Positions 11,813 through 25,268 of a stretch of 64,000 nt of DNA are shown here, in pieces. Under the pieces are notes generated by a model. The model did no database searches. It was not told the DNA's origin and saw only the letters and a list, made by a program, of their open reading frames with translations. The translations under genes and the position numbers were made by a program. This stretch comes from Mya arenaria (Eukaryota; Mollusca; Bivalvia; Myida; Myidae), in assembly GCF_026914265.1 (NCBI RefSeq), contig NC_069126.1, positions 34,205,225 through 34,269,224 on the forward strand, in the 5' to 3' direction. Position 1 is the first letter of the stretch. Every line of letters begins with the position of its first letter.

Positions 11813-12599
11813 CTAGGCTACGCTATTAACACAGAAACATGGGGCAACTTTAGCAGTATTTGTTTATCTTATTCCAGCTTAACTCCTTCATATTCATCAA
11901 AGTTACATCTTTCCATTGTTTGCGTCTTATTTTGCTATTATTTAAGCATTTGCACTATTTCTGCGTATTGAAACTTACGTATGCCCTTCTCAGGATTTCT
12001 ATTTCCTAATCTGATCGGCATTTCATTATTAAGTTTAAGCCATTTAATCATTTTATCATAATAACATAATTTATGATACTCGGATCTTGACGGTATGTCA
12101 TGTGGTTCATTTTTAAAATTAGCAATTTTTTTTTTATTAAACATGGCTGAACTGTACACGCGAGTCATTAAACCTACAATCAAACAAATAAAATGGAAGC
12201 TTAACTAACTCGGGATATTTGCGTATGAATAAAACAACAACAGCCGACCAAAACCCTGAATTCTTAATGCCATTAAGCGAATTGATGTCTATAACATGTG
12301 CTCCCGATTATCGTAAGAAAACTCATGCGACCGTCGCCGAATTCTAATACTGGAGACTGATTGTCGACTATCTATATGTCTAATAAAATTGCCCAAGCAG
12401 TTAAGGCGATTGTATTTAGAACACTCACTGACAAGTTGTAAAGTACACCTCTGAAACCACAGTTCGCTTGGACTTACTTATTTTAAACTTGTGTGATTAG
12501 TAGTTCGTACAAAGATGTTGACCGGGCAATCTATACACAGCCAGATTTTTTTTCGTACCTACGAATTTTTATGTTAAAGGAAACGTACATGTATTATAT

Positions 12600-14500
12600 T
12601 TTATCAAGAACTGCTGTTTCTAATGACATGAATATGCCAATGCATGTCTGATAATACCTAACTCTATCAATGTATATTGCCCATAAAAGCTTTCACTCAG
12701 AAGCCACGAGTGAAATATCTACTTTGGTGATCACAATTTGAAAACATATCTCATATCTAAACAGAAACAAATAATTATACTCTATATAATTGTATCGTGT
12801 ACTAGCTGTCAAACATATATGTATGTTTTGGTACATTGCGAACATGCTTTAGTTGATTTCAATGTACATTCTGCATTATCGCATGCTGGCAATAATAAAT
12901 CAGAAGTTATTATGTTTTAAAAGGGATAAAACTTCCCTTAGACTTATGCCATTTTGCATGGACATTTCAAATGTTGAAAATATCTTATTTAAGAGAAATA
13001 CCATTAGAAATCGCAACATCACTGTTAATCATGAAAACACCTTCACAATGAACCGTTTTGCTTTTTCATAAATTCGCATAAGCACGTTTTAACTTAATGT
13101 ATCCTTAACTTCAAACAAAACGTTTTGGAGGAAAGCCTTCATGTTTCGTAAATGATTTACACACCAGAAGAGCAATTAACTTACTATTAAATAGTCCCTT
13201 TATCGAATCTAGTGGTTATGTATGTATAAATCCTTCAGACATGACTTTTTTATACGAGATCGATCTAAGTGCAGCTAAAATATGTACATGTTCCACTTTA
13301 AACTTATTAAAATGTACAACCTGTACAGAAAACCGTTTTGGAACTTACTTTCAAAGTTATGTTATAGGGTTTAAATTGAAACTTGTTTATTTCACAACGG
13401 CTGTACTAATCACTCATGGTGGCACGATGTGTCGCGAGAGTGTGAACTTGCGTTGTGGTAGAAACTGGACCACTTACAAAATGAGATGTTCTCGCAGGCA
13501 TTTAATTGTTATGCGAGTATGAACAAACGACGTAATGTTTTAAAATGATTTTTGTCATAAAGTTAATAACTATATTTCATTGCATTTTGATTAAGAACTG
13601 CACGGCATATATAAATAAACCACCTTTTAATAAACTGCTTTAGGGCTTAGTTTTGCACAAAGACGCTCCTGATTTAATTTCCTTTCTGTTTTATGTTTAC
13701 TAAAATGTATCTTTAAATGATCTGTAAGATATTCTCAAATATTCTTCCTCAACCTTTATATGTTGAATTCCTTTTCAATCCTTGGCGCTGTTTAAATTAT
13801 CGTACGATATAATTTGGGGATTTACCTGTTTTACTTTGAGATGCAAACCATAGATTACTTGTACTTTTTCAATGAAACGAGGAAGTAAACACTTCTATTC
13901 GCTCTATTTAGGTCAAAATCATGGCTGACTGTAACATCTTGTAATAATATCAAACATGTGCTCGAACAAACTGTATTTACGAGCATAGACGAAACATAAC
14001 AAAACATGTTTGGTAATTGTTTTCCTCATATATAAATAAGACTTTATACTAACAAAGAATTAAGACTTGTTCCCAAACTATGTTTTTTCTCTGATATTCT
14101 TACACAAATATCTTCAAAAATCTGCTAAATCAAAATGGTAATGCAATGTTATACTCGTGGACCAGCCCACCAGTCAACTTAAACACTATGCTTTTATTGA
14201 AAAAGATGTAATATAATAAAGATTTGTTTTGAAAATATATTCAGCAACAAGACCTTTAGGGGATTTTATCTATTAAGACTTGGAGATCAATACCCATGAT
14301 AAGCGAGAAAGCAAATTCATCCCACGTAAGTGCCAGATTTTTACTTTAATCACCCATAAGACGATACATACTGTTAAAACGGTTTTAAGCTTCAAGGTAT
14401 GTTGGCCTTATGACCTGACTAATCATGTAAAACATATGTGGAGAGTGTATCTCAAACAGAATAGAAGGTATAGTACCAACATCAGTTAGACTGGAAGAAT
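12600..14500. other. Second, diverged copy of the spacer block
   Basis: No gene is visible. The block corresponds to 4750-6400: both contain ATGCCAATGCA, a CATAAGCA...TTAAC segment, TCGAATCTA/TCAAATCTA with GGTTATGTATGTAT, and the GGGGATTTACCT...GAGATGCAAACC pair. It precedes the B-type members as the first copy precedes the A-type pseudogene. Bases 11813-12599 and 14500-15450 show no gene. Confidence 0.65.
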
Positions 14501-15454
14501 CGATGAATCACTGTTTCTAACCAAAACATAGTTAACAAAAAGAAAGAGGGTCCTATGTACAATATTTGCAGCATGTAAGACGGCCATTTTGATATGGGCA
14601 GGCAAACATGTGTCGACGCCAGGAGAAAGGGGTACAAAGTCGGCAATTTTAATTTCGAGTACAATGTCAAAGTTTTGTAAATTATTTAGCTTACTTTTAT
14701 TATTGTTATTAGTCACCATTTCTTTGCTAAATTTATTAATCTTTAAAGGTATAGACTGGTAACGACAAGCTATAAAAACAAACGTATTTTCTCCCTAGCA
14801 TATACGTAATTTCCGGATGGTAACATTCCTGTTGAAATTTTACGTTTTTTTGTCTCCATTAACTGCTTTTCGAGGATGCTTATGCCGAATTTTGACATGT
14901 ACTTTTTATTGCAGTTATATAAATTAAATATTAAGCTTGATAGCGTTTAAATGAAAACATAAAAGAGAAAATTAATTGCTTATTGTCAAAATCTTAAAAC
15001 TTAGAAGTAAACAACTGTCTTGAAACGGCGATTTGATTAAATTTCCATACAACATTGTCAAAAATAATTTATGAATCTGTATAATTTTATGTTTTCTTCA
15101 TCTTAAAATGTCAGTAGGTTTGTAGTCCGGGGAGTACAGTGTTTCTGATAGACTTATCACCGACACTGATGGCATTTTTGTTCAGGATTTCTTTAACTTA
15201 AAATCTACTTTCTGGAAACACTCAACCTGACCATAACGCTGCAGACAATTTGGACCTGTGTATGAGTTTCGAAGAATTTACTTCCGAACACAGTGCACTA
15301 CATATATATGTATATTTATATTCATCACATTGCAATTTTTATTTCAGGACAGTATCTATATTCCTTGCTAATTTTGATATCTGTATGAGTATCGTGTACG
15401 AAGTTGAATTCATTTCAGAAAACCGTGCACTACATATATATATCTTCCCATGTC

Positions 15455-16260
15455 ATGCCGCCCAAGAGACTGGTCAAATATATTTTTTAATCGTCATGGG
15501 CATGCGTTGTCTTCATAGTATATGCAGAGTTACATTGCAGTTATTTTATCTTGAGTTAAACGGCTGTTAATTGACAGTTTGTTTCAAGCAAGTAGAAGAA
15601 GATTTGTGGTTTCGCATGACTGCCTTGTGATACGGAATCAAAACACACATAGTGAAAATCAGAATATTTTACTGGTTTTCATAGTTTGTTTATTGATAAA
15701 ATCATGCAATATATAGAGCAAAATTGAAAAATATGCAATAAATATGATTATTATTTTTGCCGGGGAGCAAGCATTTTACCTGTTTGATACAAAACTGAGT
15801 TGGCGGGGAAGGGAGAAATTACAGTTGTGAGCTTGGTAATCATTGCTACAAGTACTTTGATGTTGGAGAAGAAAAGGCGGAGTTGCATTTTGATAATGGT
15901 GTCAACCAAAACAAAAATCATGTCAATCTTTGGTATGCACTTAATGAGAAACATGACAGGTGCAAATTGAGCTTTTCTTTAGCTGAATTGCAAATAAGTA
16001 TTTCCAGTTGTGTAATCTACCGGTTTTATGGTGTTTATATAATGTACTGATAAATGATGATGATCAAAATATGCTGGTGAATAAAGATCATTACTGGAAG
16101 AAATAAGGGGGTTTTAATTTCCAAGCACTGGTTTTTGTTGTAAGACTGAATTTCTACTATGAAAGTAAGACATACAAAGTTCCACCCGGGAAAGGCTTCC
16201 CTTACAGACTTGAACCTTAGCTTTTCAAAAGTATTCACTTAAGTGTTAACCATGTTGTTG
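15455..16260 (+). pseudogene. Fossil of a DUF7869-like, transposase-related gene (copy 2)
   Basis: Short translated islands on the + strand match, in order, the better-preserved fossil at 21030-25268. QETGQIYF near 15470 corresponds to SEQVGPLYF. GEEKAELHFDNGVNQNKN near 15875 corresponds to GEEHAQFHFDNCQGQNTK. HTKFHPG near 16170 corresponds to GHTKFSCD. The LHxDNCxGQN motif is what I remember from a widespread uncharacterised invertebrate family suspected to be transposase-derived. The islands are separated by stops and frame changes, so this is an old dead copy. The family name is from memory and unverified. Confidence 0.6.
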
Positions 16261-16599
16261 ATGGCAGCGACAAGTACAAAATTGCCAGAACTGTTAAAAT
16301 CAATGAAAAACAACTATCTATACATGTTGCCAGAGAAAGTATATGTGTATCAATTATCGTAACTTTTGCAATATTGAATCATAACCTCAGATAGAGACAG
16401 TCAAATGCTAAGACGATATATGAGGTAGTTGCAACTGTGTCCAGCTCATCAAGTAGTTGCCATGACACTCCCCAACTTGTAGCTGATGCCAAGGCTATCC
16501 ATTTGTTACAAAACCTTCGGCAGTACTTCAGGATTACAAACACCACAAACAAACCATACTCTAATCACAATTGCTTGAACGTTAAATGATGGGTGACCA

Positions 16600-16870
16600 T
16601 TATTAGGCACTGTGACTAACGACTAAGTGATACTCGTAGTTTTGTTGTTGTTGTTTTCTCAAACATTTGGTAAATAAACATATCGTAACATATTGTTTGA
16701 GTGTGACCTACCTAATTAGATGCTTATGTTTAAGTGTTCCTTTTCCAACACAAGTCAGCTGTGGTAATATAATTTTAAGTGACATAGTATCTTTATTTCC
16801 TATAACACCATTCACGATCTAGTTCTTTGATACATGAACAAAACGTCGTTGGTCACATAAGAAACATTAT
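16600..16870 (+). promoter_or_regulatory. B-type upstream block, second copy
   Basis: Strong match to 8800-9064, including TCAGCTGTGGTAATAT and CACGATCTAGTT. The match fades at the point where the first exon of the other B-type gene begins; here AAAATGTAAATAAT replaces AAAATGTTAATAAT, giving ATG-TAA at once. The promoter therefore looks conserved although the exon it should drive is not recognisable. Confidence 0.5.
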
Positions 16871-17976
16871 AATGGATTTTGTTATGAATTGCAAAATGTA
16901 AATAATCATTCATTAAGAGACAATCAAGACACCACATCAGTCTGATTTAGTATAAGACAGACCTTCAAAGTGTAGCAAAATGGTTTGCGGTAGAAGGATA
17001 AAAGCATTAACTGATGACGTAATATATAGAGGATATTTGTTCATATCCGTGTAAGATCGTATTTAATTTTACGAGTCTCATAGACAAACATATTTTCACG
17101 AATGAAGATAATTACGATCTTAAACTGAAATCAACAAATTCTCTGTTTATTTTATGCTTATTTCAATGTTTTATTAGTATTTTTTTTTCAAATATCCCCC
17201 GTCTTGAAAGAGTGTTTTTACACCACTACCTGTGAAAACCCTTCACGCAGTTTTTTGCTGATGGTGAAGCTGTCAATTTTCTATTTCCGGTTCGCGGAGA
17301 AATAGTTATCTGATATAGTTTATTATTCACTCGTGTTTTAGTGAAAACACTTTATGAACTAATGAACATAATGAAATATTAATGCATGAATGCTCCAACT
17401 CACAAGAGTGAATGCACGAAGGCATTTTAAAATTTAACAGGGAATACATCAATGACCAAATAACTACGCCGCGATTGATTGAATGAACATTTAAATGTCA
17501 AATATATACGCAAATCATTTGCGGATTAACATTGGATACAAATAAACCACATTTTTTCATAATTTTAGTTTGTTTCATGATACATTGGTATTCAGTTATT
17601 TCTAGCTGTCAGAGACAAGACTGATTCGCTTGAAGATAGGTCGTTTCCCAGGTAAAGTGTGAAAACCACGCTAGGTTGTTGACAGTTTTTTAGGCGTAGG
17701 TTGATTGTGCAATCAGTGTTGCGTAAATGTTTCTCATTGTATGTCCGAATATTTTGAATTTAAATATGACAATTGTTTTCCAATCGCTATTTGCAGAATC
17801 GGCAAAAGTTGATTAAATTAGCGCATTTTATATAGCAGTAAATTACATTAGAAATGCGAATCGTGATTATAAAATAACAAAATCAGTGATTTGTTGTAAG
17901 CTGGTCTCGATACGTTTGTGAAATACACAAACATCTACGGTTTGTGAAATACTCACATCAAATGTTTTACTTTCAG

Positions 17977-18584
17977 GTGATAGGTCTGTTATCGAGCAAC
18001 TCGCTACCACTGTTGACCGTTTGAGGAGAATTAAAACACACGGTGGAACCACCTACATCCGCTGGGGGAGGACTACGTGCCCGGATGTTCATGGCTCAGA
18101 CCTTGTTTACAATGGGTTTGTTGGTGGTTCGCCGCATCAATATTCTGGCGGTGGTGCCAACTACATTTGTCTACCTACGGATCCGCAGTGGGGTCCAGAT
18201 ACGTCGCCAAAGTACAAGGGATATGTGTATGGCGCTGAGTATCAGTCCCATGGAACATTTTGGGACGATAAGAAAAACCACGATGTTCCTTGCGCAGTTT
18301 GCAGAACGCCAAAAACCAATGTTCTTATGATCCCCGCCAGACAAGATTGCTACGACGGATGGAATAGGGAATACCATGGCTACTTAATGGCAGAACGAGA
18401 TAGTCACGCGTCAAACAAAGAGTTTATTTGTGTGGATGACGATCCGGAAGTCAACGTAGGTACACATGCGGATCTTGACGGAGCTTTGCTACATTTTCAA
18501 GAAACAGTGTGCGGAAGCCTACCATGCAAGCCATACATTGCAGGCAGAGAACTCACATGTGTTGTCTGCACCTTTGGTCCATAA
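17977..18584 (+). CDS. B-type C4-like protein, intact domain exon (first exon not identified)
   Basis: An ACTTTCAG acceptor at 17976 opens an exon that continues in phase 1 as GDRSVIEQLATTVDRLRRI, a probable coiled-coil end, then THGGTTYIRWGRTTCP and the complete domain to FGP and a TAA at 18582-18584. All landmarks are present: GGGANYICLPTDPQWG, YGAEYQSHGTFWD, DVPCAVC, MIPARQDCYDGW, GYLMAERD, CGSLPCKPY and LTCVVC. No stop or frame slip is seen, so selection may still act on it. No signal-peptide exon is visible between the B-type promoter copy (16600-16870) and this exon; an ORF-like stretch with a GTAAAG donor at about 17655 is a weak candidate for a middle exon. It could be spliced from the exon at 9065, which ends in the same phase, or be an orphan. 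Confidence 0.75.
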
Positions 18585-19559
18585 AACATTCAGTTGTCGG
18601 TTTATGTTTATTTCTTATTATCAATCAAAAAAATAATTCGTAAAGTGTTCAAATATCGTCAATCTCTTTTAAATTTAACATTGTTGTGTTTTTACTAATC
18701 ATTAATTTGTTTACTTGAAAACCTGGCTTCGGTGATCAGCTATGCTACCCTTTGAGGATTTCACAGTTGCTAAATGAAAAAGTGAACATACAAATGCAGT
18801 AAACATTTTGTTAGAGGAAAAGGACCTTCTGAGGATCATCCAGACCCTAAGCTTGCAACATATACACATACATCATAAATTTTAAAACTAAATGTAATAT
18901 AGCCAGATAGATTCTTTTTTCAAAATAAAAAACATTTTCGTTTTTTGCTTAAATTTATAGAAACCTTATAACTGAATAAGTATTGATATTACATACTATT
19001 GTGGTATTAGATAAGAAACAATTTTACTAGAACTATTGAAGGTGATTACAATATATTAAAGATTTTACGACAGGTTGATAAATATTCCCAAAACAGATAG
19101 GCCTTAACACTAAGAGCTACATCTGTATCAAAGAATACATTGAAGTTTCAAAGGCCCTCTTGCAGTATGACAAACAGCCATTCATCTCACCTTACTACAG
19201 GAACACACAATATTCAGATTGATCAAGTCTTGCAGGAAATGTGCCATATGTGTGTATGCATATACATGATAACTTATATAATTAAGGAAGACAATTACGT
19301 GTGAACATTCTTCCTCATGTGTTTCATTAATCCAAATTAAATAAAATTTAAATGCAGCGACCAGCTGTGAACCCGATTCCACTCAAGAGAGTCCAAAAAG
19401 AGATAGGGGAAAAATACTGTTAAACAAAGATAATATATGTCGTTTGAGCAGCTTCTGAATGATGTTTATCTGTTTAAATTTTACACTGGCAAAATCATTC
19501 ATCAATTTAGTCATTTATACCAATCCCTTACACAGAGTTTACATTTTCGGTGAAGGAAT
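18585..19559. other. Non-coding spacer
   Basis: An AATAAA-containing AT tract near 18920 could serve the preceding gene. I see no gene in the rest. Confidence 0.3.
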
Positions 19560-19745
19560 CTGTATTCTTTGTACACAAATAAAGCAACTTTGAAAGGGCA
19601 TTCCAGTTCAGGTGCTATAACATTTCTGTCGGATGTGGATAAAGGGAGCAAGAGTGACAGTGACATAGCCTCACAGTTTACGCACATCTTAGAGCCTGGC
19701 GAATTAGTAATTGCTTATGGGGTATTTAAGACATCCTTCAGTAAA
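19560..19745 (+). pseudogene. DDE_Tnp_4-like transposase scrap
   Basis: One open stretch reads KATLKGHSSSGAITFLSDV, then DKGSKSDSDIASQFTHILEP and GELVIAYGVF. It matches the pattern of Harbinger/THAP-associated DDE_Tnp_4 transposases: a GxIxFxS core, then SDxxI, then LEPGDxVxAxxGF. The usual aspartate of the D-R-G-F motif is replaced by AYGVF, so the catalytic residue is lost. Only about 60 residues survive. This is inference from motif order, without a database search. Confidence 0.5.
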
Positions 19746-19884
19746 ACAAAGTGCAATTGCACATTTTACAATTTATAAGCGGCATGCAGAGACTATATTG
19801 AAATTAAATACATACTCTATAGCAAAGCACAAGAATGTATATGTATTTTGTATCATGTTTTAATATCTGTATTGACAACACATC

Positions 19885-19888
<4 letters not shown>

Positions 19889-19939
<51 letters not shown>
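19889..19939. repeat. (TA)n microsatellite
   Basis: A pure TA run of about 50 bases. The following 19940-21000 shows no gene. Confidence 0.95.
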
Positions 19940-19943
<4 letters not shown>

Positions 19944-21029
19944 AACCAGATATGTTACACACTTTTCTGTATAAATCATGACATTGTGGACTGTTTTTCA
20001 TTGATTCATTTAAAGGTCAAATGGCATTATCTGTCATCAACTGGCACTATGATGACCTTGTTTCCCAAGCTTTAATACAGGCACTGCATCTGAAAAAAAT
20101 AAATGCAATTAATTTCTTAATCATAACACATCGAAACCTATTTTATACATTTAGTTTCTGGTAAGTTGTCATCTATTCACAAAATTAATACACAGTAGGA
20201 CACACAGACAAGATCAGCTGTATGATAAGACAGAAGAAAGTGTACCTGTTTCTCAACAAACTGATATTTATATCCATTTCAAATGCATTTTACCTCAATT
20301 CTGGGCTAGAAACAATATTACAATATGTAAAGAATTTCAATGCAGCTGTTTAACTAAATCTTTGTTAAACATACAGCATACCATATCATCACAATATTAT
20401 ACGTTTTCTTAAATGTAAACAAAATATACTGTACATGGATTGCATAATTTGCTTACTGTTAATTAGTTCTGGTCTTTTCCCAGATAAAGTAAAACCTCAG
20501 CCACTGTGTCCATTACTTATCTCAACAACTGAATTCTGAGAGAAACTTTGCACCAGGATGATAATTTCCAGTGAATGTTACTGCAAAAACTTATCAGAAG
20601 TAGCCATTGTTAACATTTTTTGTACTACCTTCCTGGAAATTGTGTACACGTGGTACACATAGCAGAAAGCAATGACGTAGTTGTAAATCCCTCTATGGCG
20701 ACCAGGGAAAAAATCATAATTTTGGTCAAAAATAGCTATATACTAAGCATTTTTTATTTGTTTTACTTTATTTAAAGCCTATTGTACACTATCCCGAATC
20801 TCCGTGGTACCATCTCCGTGCAATTATGCAGTATGGGTACATCTTTTTACGGAAAGAGAATGGTAACTTGGTAGTGTTTAAAATACATATTCAACATTTT
20901 TTCGTTTATTTTTATGACTTTTGTACAGTAGTATAAATCGTCCACCCTTTGGATGAAAAGCAAATGAGTTATCCGGATTTTGTCTATCCGAAACTAAATC
21001 ACTAGAATCAACATCCGGTATAATTTTGG

Positions 21030-24000
21030 CTTGTATTTTCGATTGATTTCTAGCAAACTTGGTTTACCACTACATCGTCGCTTATTATTATTTGGTATGT
21101 TCCAATCTAAAAAGGGATTTGCTCCCTTAACATCTCAGATTTTAATAAATAAAAGACGAAAGGATACAAATGCCTTACATTTTGTTCACAGTGACTTGGA
21201 GGGAATGTGCTGAATTTTGACCTCTACAAAATTTAGTGACATTTTACCTAAAATAACCTAAAATATATGTATATATTTTTTTCAGATTCATCAAAGGGGT
21301 CACTCATACCAACTATCTAGCATAAATAACTATGAATTACGGCACTTTTACAAAGTCAGAAAATCTCGATTTGTCTAAATAGAGTAAAGTGAAATAACTC
21401 CAATTTCATCGAAATGTGACAGCTAAGAAAAACATGCCTACTAAAGCACCCAAACGAAAAGTTGCAACAAAAATATATATTTTAGGTTATTTTAGGTAAA
21501 ATGTCACTAAATTTTGTAGAGGTCGAAATTCAGCATTCCCTCCAAGTCACTGTGTGTTCAGAGGGTTCTGGTGCAATCGAGATGGATTTTAGTCAGTCTG
21601 ATTCAGAAAATGATTCTAGCCATGAAAGTAATTATGTCAATGATGAATCAGATGATGATTAATGTAATACAGAAACTTTTCAGTGTGAAAGTTTTGACCA
21701 TGATTTAGAACCCTCTGAAGAGGATTTAAGACGGAGAAAGAGAACTGATGATTTCTTTGCTCAGACCTGCAAGTGTAAATAACTCTATGGCAAACCATGT
21801 AGTCAAGTTGTGGATGGTAATGATATTTCTGACTTACGTATGTATTCAGCTGGTATGCAGACAGATGAACTTGATCTTGTTATTAAATCAGTCATGATAT
21901 GCCACAGAAAAAATGGCCAACAAACTGACAGTAGTAAACATAAACGGCAGGCGAGGGTTAGGCCCAGTCAGAAGTTTTTTGTTAAGGGAGTTGAAGTTTG
22001 CCGTGAAGTATTCTGTTTGGCATACAACATCGGAAAGGAGAAACTAAAACGAATTGGTCGGTCTCTTGACAATGATGGATTTATTGCTAGGACTCATGGT
22101 AATACCAAAAGACTACCTCATAATGCTATCACATTTGAGGAAAGAGAAAACATAAGAAAGTTCCTCATCTGACAATGCAATGCCCCTTCCCGGAAGACTT
22201 CCAAACCACCGCAATAGTAAAGTGTTGTTGTTGCCATCTGATAAGTCACAAGCAGACATTCATGTGGAATATGAATAAATAGATGGTGCAAGAAGTATAA
22301 GTCTTAGTACTTTTACCCGAGTATGGCGGGAAGTCTTAGTACATTTACCCGAGTATGGCCGGAGTTGTGCCTACATATTGTCTAAGCGAAACCAAAACAG
22401 ACTTGTGTTTTAGATGCCAAACCTTTTCTTCTAATATTTCACAAAGTGGTGCCCTTTCTGAAGATGATAAAATGACACTTCTTGATGAATATGAGAGTCA
22501 TGTTGAAAGTGCCAGACATCAGAGGGAGCAATATAGAATGCAGTGTGCTGACTCTAAAGTTATATGTAGTGAAAACATTACAGTTGTAGGTGTGCTTTGG
22601 TTAATAAATTTCTATGCGCTATAGTTTTAGCTGTCTTATGGCATGCTTCAATATTTTCTAGTCTTATAATTAAAATATAATATGTTAAATTCTATTGATT
22701 TATATTAATTGACATGCTGAATATTGAGTTATTATTTTTTAGAATGTCCATCTGCATCAATAATAGTGACTTTTACATTTTACCGAAGCTTTTTTTCATG
22801 CCTATTATGCTTGTATATTCATGTAAACTTTGAGCATATAAATATTCAAAACATGGATAAAATTCTGAAACAGAATGAAAAGATACCCATCAGATCATTT
22901 TATATTACTTATATATTTCCTTCTAGGCCATCAATATAAATTGTGAAAAATATATATTTTAGGTGCAGTATCATGTTCCTTAGATGCAACCGTCCACTAC
23001 AGCTGGGACTTTGCACAGCAGGTTCATATTTCACACCATAGCGAACAGGTTAGTTAATTTTTTTCTATCAAATACACGGAAATTGATTTTTTTACTGAAT
23101 TATCATCATATTGCAAGAGATAATCTTTTTTAAAGGATTTATTGTGCAGTAATTTGCATGATGTATCATACTTGTGAGTGCCTTAGGTTTACTGCAGTAA
23201 ATGTATGTTTCAACTGAAATGGCTTCATAGTGTATTTATTGAATGTAAAGTGTTTATGTTAGAATTATTTTTACATGATTAAGAAATAGAATCTTTAGAA
23301 TAAAATGCTTGTTCTAATAACCAAATACTGTTGTCAAATATATGTTGTCAAGCTTTTATCTATTACAGGTTGGACCCCTGTATTTCAAAACTGCCAGGAG
23401 ATGTGAGGTATTTGGAGTTTGCTGTGAAGGATCTGGTAAGCTTATTCATTATGACTCACTACTTATATACAAATCTGAATTCATTTTTTTACAGTTTAAA
23501 ATTGCAAAATGTTCTCTGTCATTATAAAGTTGTCCTGATGTCAAATGTTAATAATTGAGAATTGAAGGAGCACTTCTTAGCAATAAATGTTTTACTTCAT
23601 TCAAACAAACTGATTAAGAATGTAACATTTCCATTGGTCAAAAGCCATCATGTACATATCAAAATCTGGAATTGGATGTGTATATGAACATTTATTTGGT
23701 ATATGTAATTTATGAGAAATGGTTTAAATGTTTTTTGTATTAATGTTGAATGCTGGTGCTGTTAAATTTTGCTTCTGTTGCTGATGATGGTGATGATTAA
23801 GAATAGTAATAAGACGGATAAATATTTTTCAGAGAATCAGGTGTTTTACCTTGGTGATGAGGGTGTTGCCCCAGGCAAAGGAGCAAACACAGTTGCCAGC
23901 TACCTCCACCATTACCTTGAAAACTACAGCCTGGGTGAGGAACATGCCCAGTTCCACTTTGACAATTGCCAAGGACAGAATACAAAATAATGCAGTTCTT

Positions 24001-25268
24001 GGTTGTGCTGTGTGGAGAACATTGACGGGTGAGAGTTGTTGTGTTTGAGTGGAAAAATAAAATATGTTTCATGATGTTAACTAAATTATGTTATTGCTTT
24101 TTAACTATCTCAAAAGGTTTCCAGTAACACTATAGATGAGTGAAACAGATGTATAGCTTTAAAAGCTTTTAATTTGTTGTACTTAAAAAATAAACAACAG
24201 ATAAAATTCAGTGTTTAATTTGAAATAAAGAGATCCTATTAATAATTAACTATTCTATTCCAGGAGGGCATAAGACAATCCAGTACTCACTGATGCTAAC
24301 CGGCCACACCAAATTTTCATGCGATTGGCATTTTGGAGTTTGGAAAAACAGATGGAGACACATGGATGCATAGACAGTTAAGGTATATAGGGAGTAAGAT
24401 TTTTACCACACCAATATTTTAAAACATTATAGACATAAATTACTTGCACATGTTTCAAGATTTATTGATTTCCTTCTTTTTAAAACAGTTATAAACTAAT
24501 AAGAAGTGGCATGAAGAAAATGGGATTTTTATAGCAAAGATTGAAAATAATTATATATGACTTGTGTTATATGATTAAAATTGATAATTATATGAAATAA
24601 GTTCATTTATTATCATGTATATTTAGATATAATAGGTAATTGATAAATTCACTGATGTTATATACTTCATGTATGTATTTCATTGTGCAAGAGTACTGCT
24701 CAATATAATCACCATAGAGCAATAACACAATAACTGCATATAGAAATAGAAGCAGATATTGAGTTCTTCCACTAAATTGACAATATAATATGTCATATTG
24801 GATCAATTCTGCCTGAAATTCATTCATCATGTAATGCTTTTCTTCAAAACTGGAGGTGGCTTTCACAGTAGCAATGTCATCCCGTAAGGCCACAACATCC
24901 CCCATATTGTTGATGGCAACAGCAAACCAGTGTTGTTCTATGACTGGAGCACCTTCTTCAAAGGCATGTTCAAACCATTGAAGAACATTTCGAAATACCA
25001 TTCATTTGAGGTGTCTTCTAACGAGCCTGGGATTGTAAGAGTAAGGAAGTTTGTTGAAGCCCCTGAGGAGAAAATTAACATACTGAAAACCTGCCAAGTG
25101 GATATTTGTGTTCTGCCAGAGCAGATCTTTGGTGAGGGAATAAATGCTAAAAGGCAATGGTACTTGCATGATGTAATTAGAGACTTTTGCAGATCGGATC
25201 ATGCTAAAAACACAACATGCTCTTTGCCATTATTTGCAAAAGAAGGCTATATAAAGGCCAAAAAATAA
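21030..25268 (+). pseudogene. Intron-containing fossil of a DUF7869-like, transposase-related gene (copy 1)
   Basis: Exons are recognisable in order. An acidic N-terminal part (SEGSGAIEMDFSQSDSENDS) leads to RPSQKFFVKGVEVCREVFCL and GKEKLKRIGRSL (21975-22060). Next comes KTDLCFRCQTFSSN (to 22589), then 22963-23048 with YSWDFAQQVHISHHSEQ, 23369-23435 with VGPLYFKTARRCEVFG and 23833-24028 with GDEGVAPGKGANTV and HFDNCQGQN. Then 24264-24382 has GHTKFSCDWHFGVWKNRW, and about 24868-25268 has LFYDWSTFF, ISKYHSFEV and RQWYLHDVIRDFC, ending in TAA. Five junctions keep GT-AG ends and matching phases. It is broken by a stop near 21660, by stops after KFLI at 22170, by a tandem 32-base duplication near 22297-22360, by a one-base slip at DNCQGQN and by a MITE. 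The HxDNCxGQN motif suggests an RNase H-like transposase origin; function is unknown. Confidence 0.7.
21189..21552. mobile_element. hAT-like MITE, 364 bp, with 8-bp target duplication
   Basis: The ends are CAGTGACTTGGAGGGAATG and its exact complement. The inverted repeats extend for about 78 bases with a few mismatches (21189-21268 against 21475-21552). Flanking octamers TTTGTTCA (21181-21188) and TGTGTTCA (21553-21560) match at 7 of 8 positions. CAGTG ends with an 8-bp duplication are the hAT signature. The loop encodes nothing. It sits in the first recognisable exon of the surrounding fossil gene. Confidence 0.88.

Noticed and set aside
19804-20075. Ile-Tyr repeat open frames
   Set aside because: They are translations of the (TA)n tract.
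24603-25001. A - strand gene opposite the last fossil exon
   Set aside because: The + strand of the same bases carries the conserved LFYDWSTFF text; the opposite frame is its shadow.
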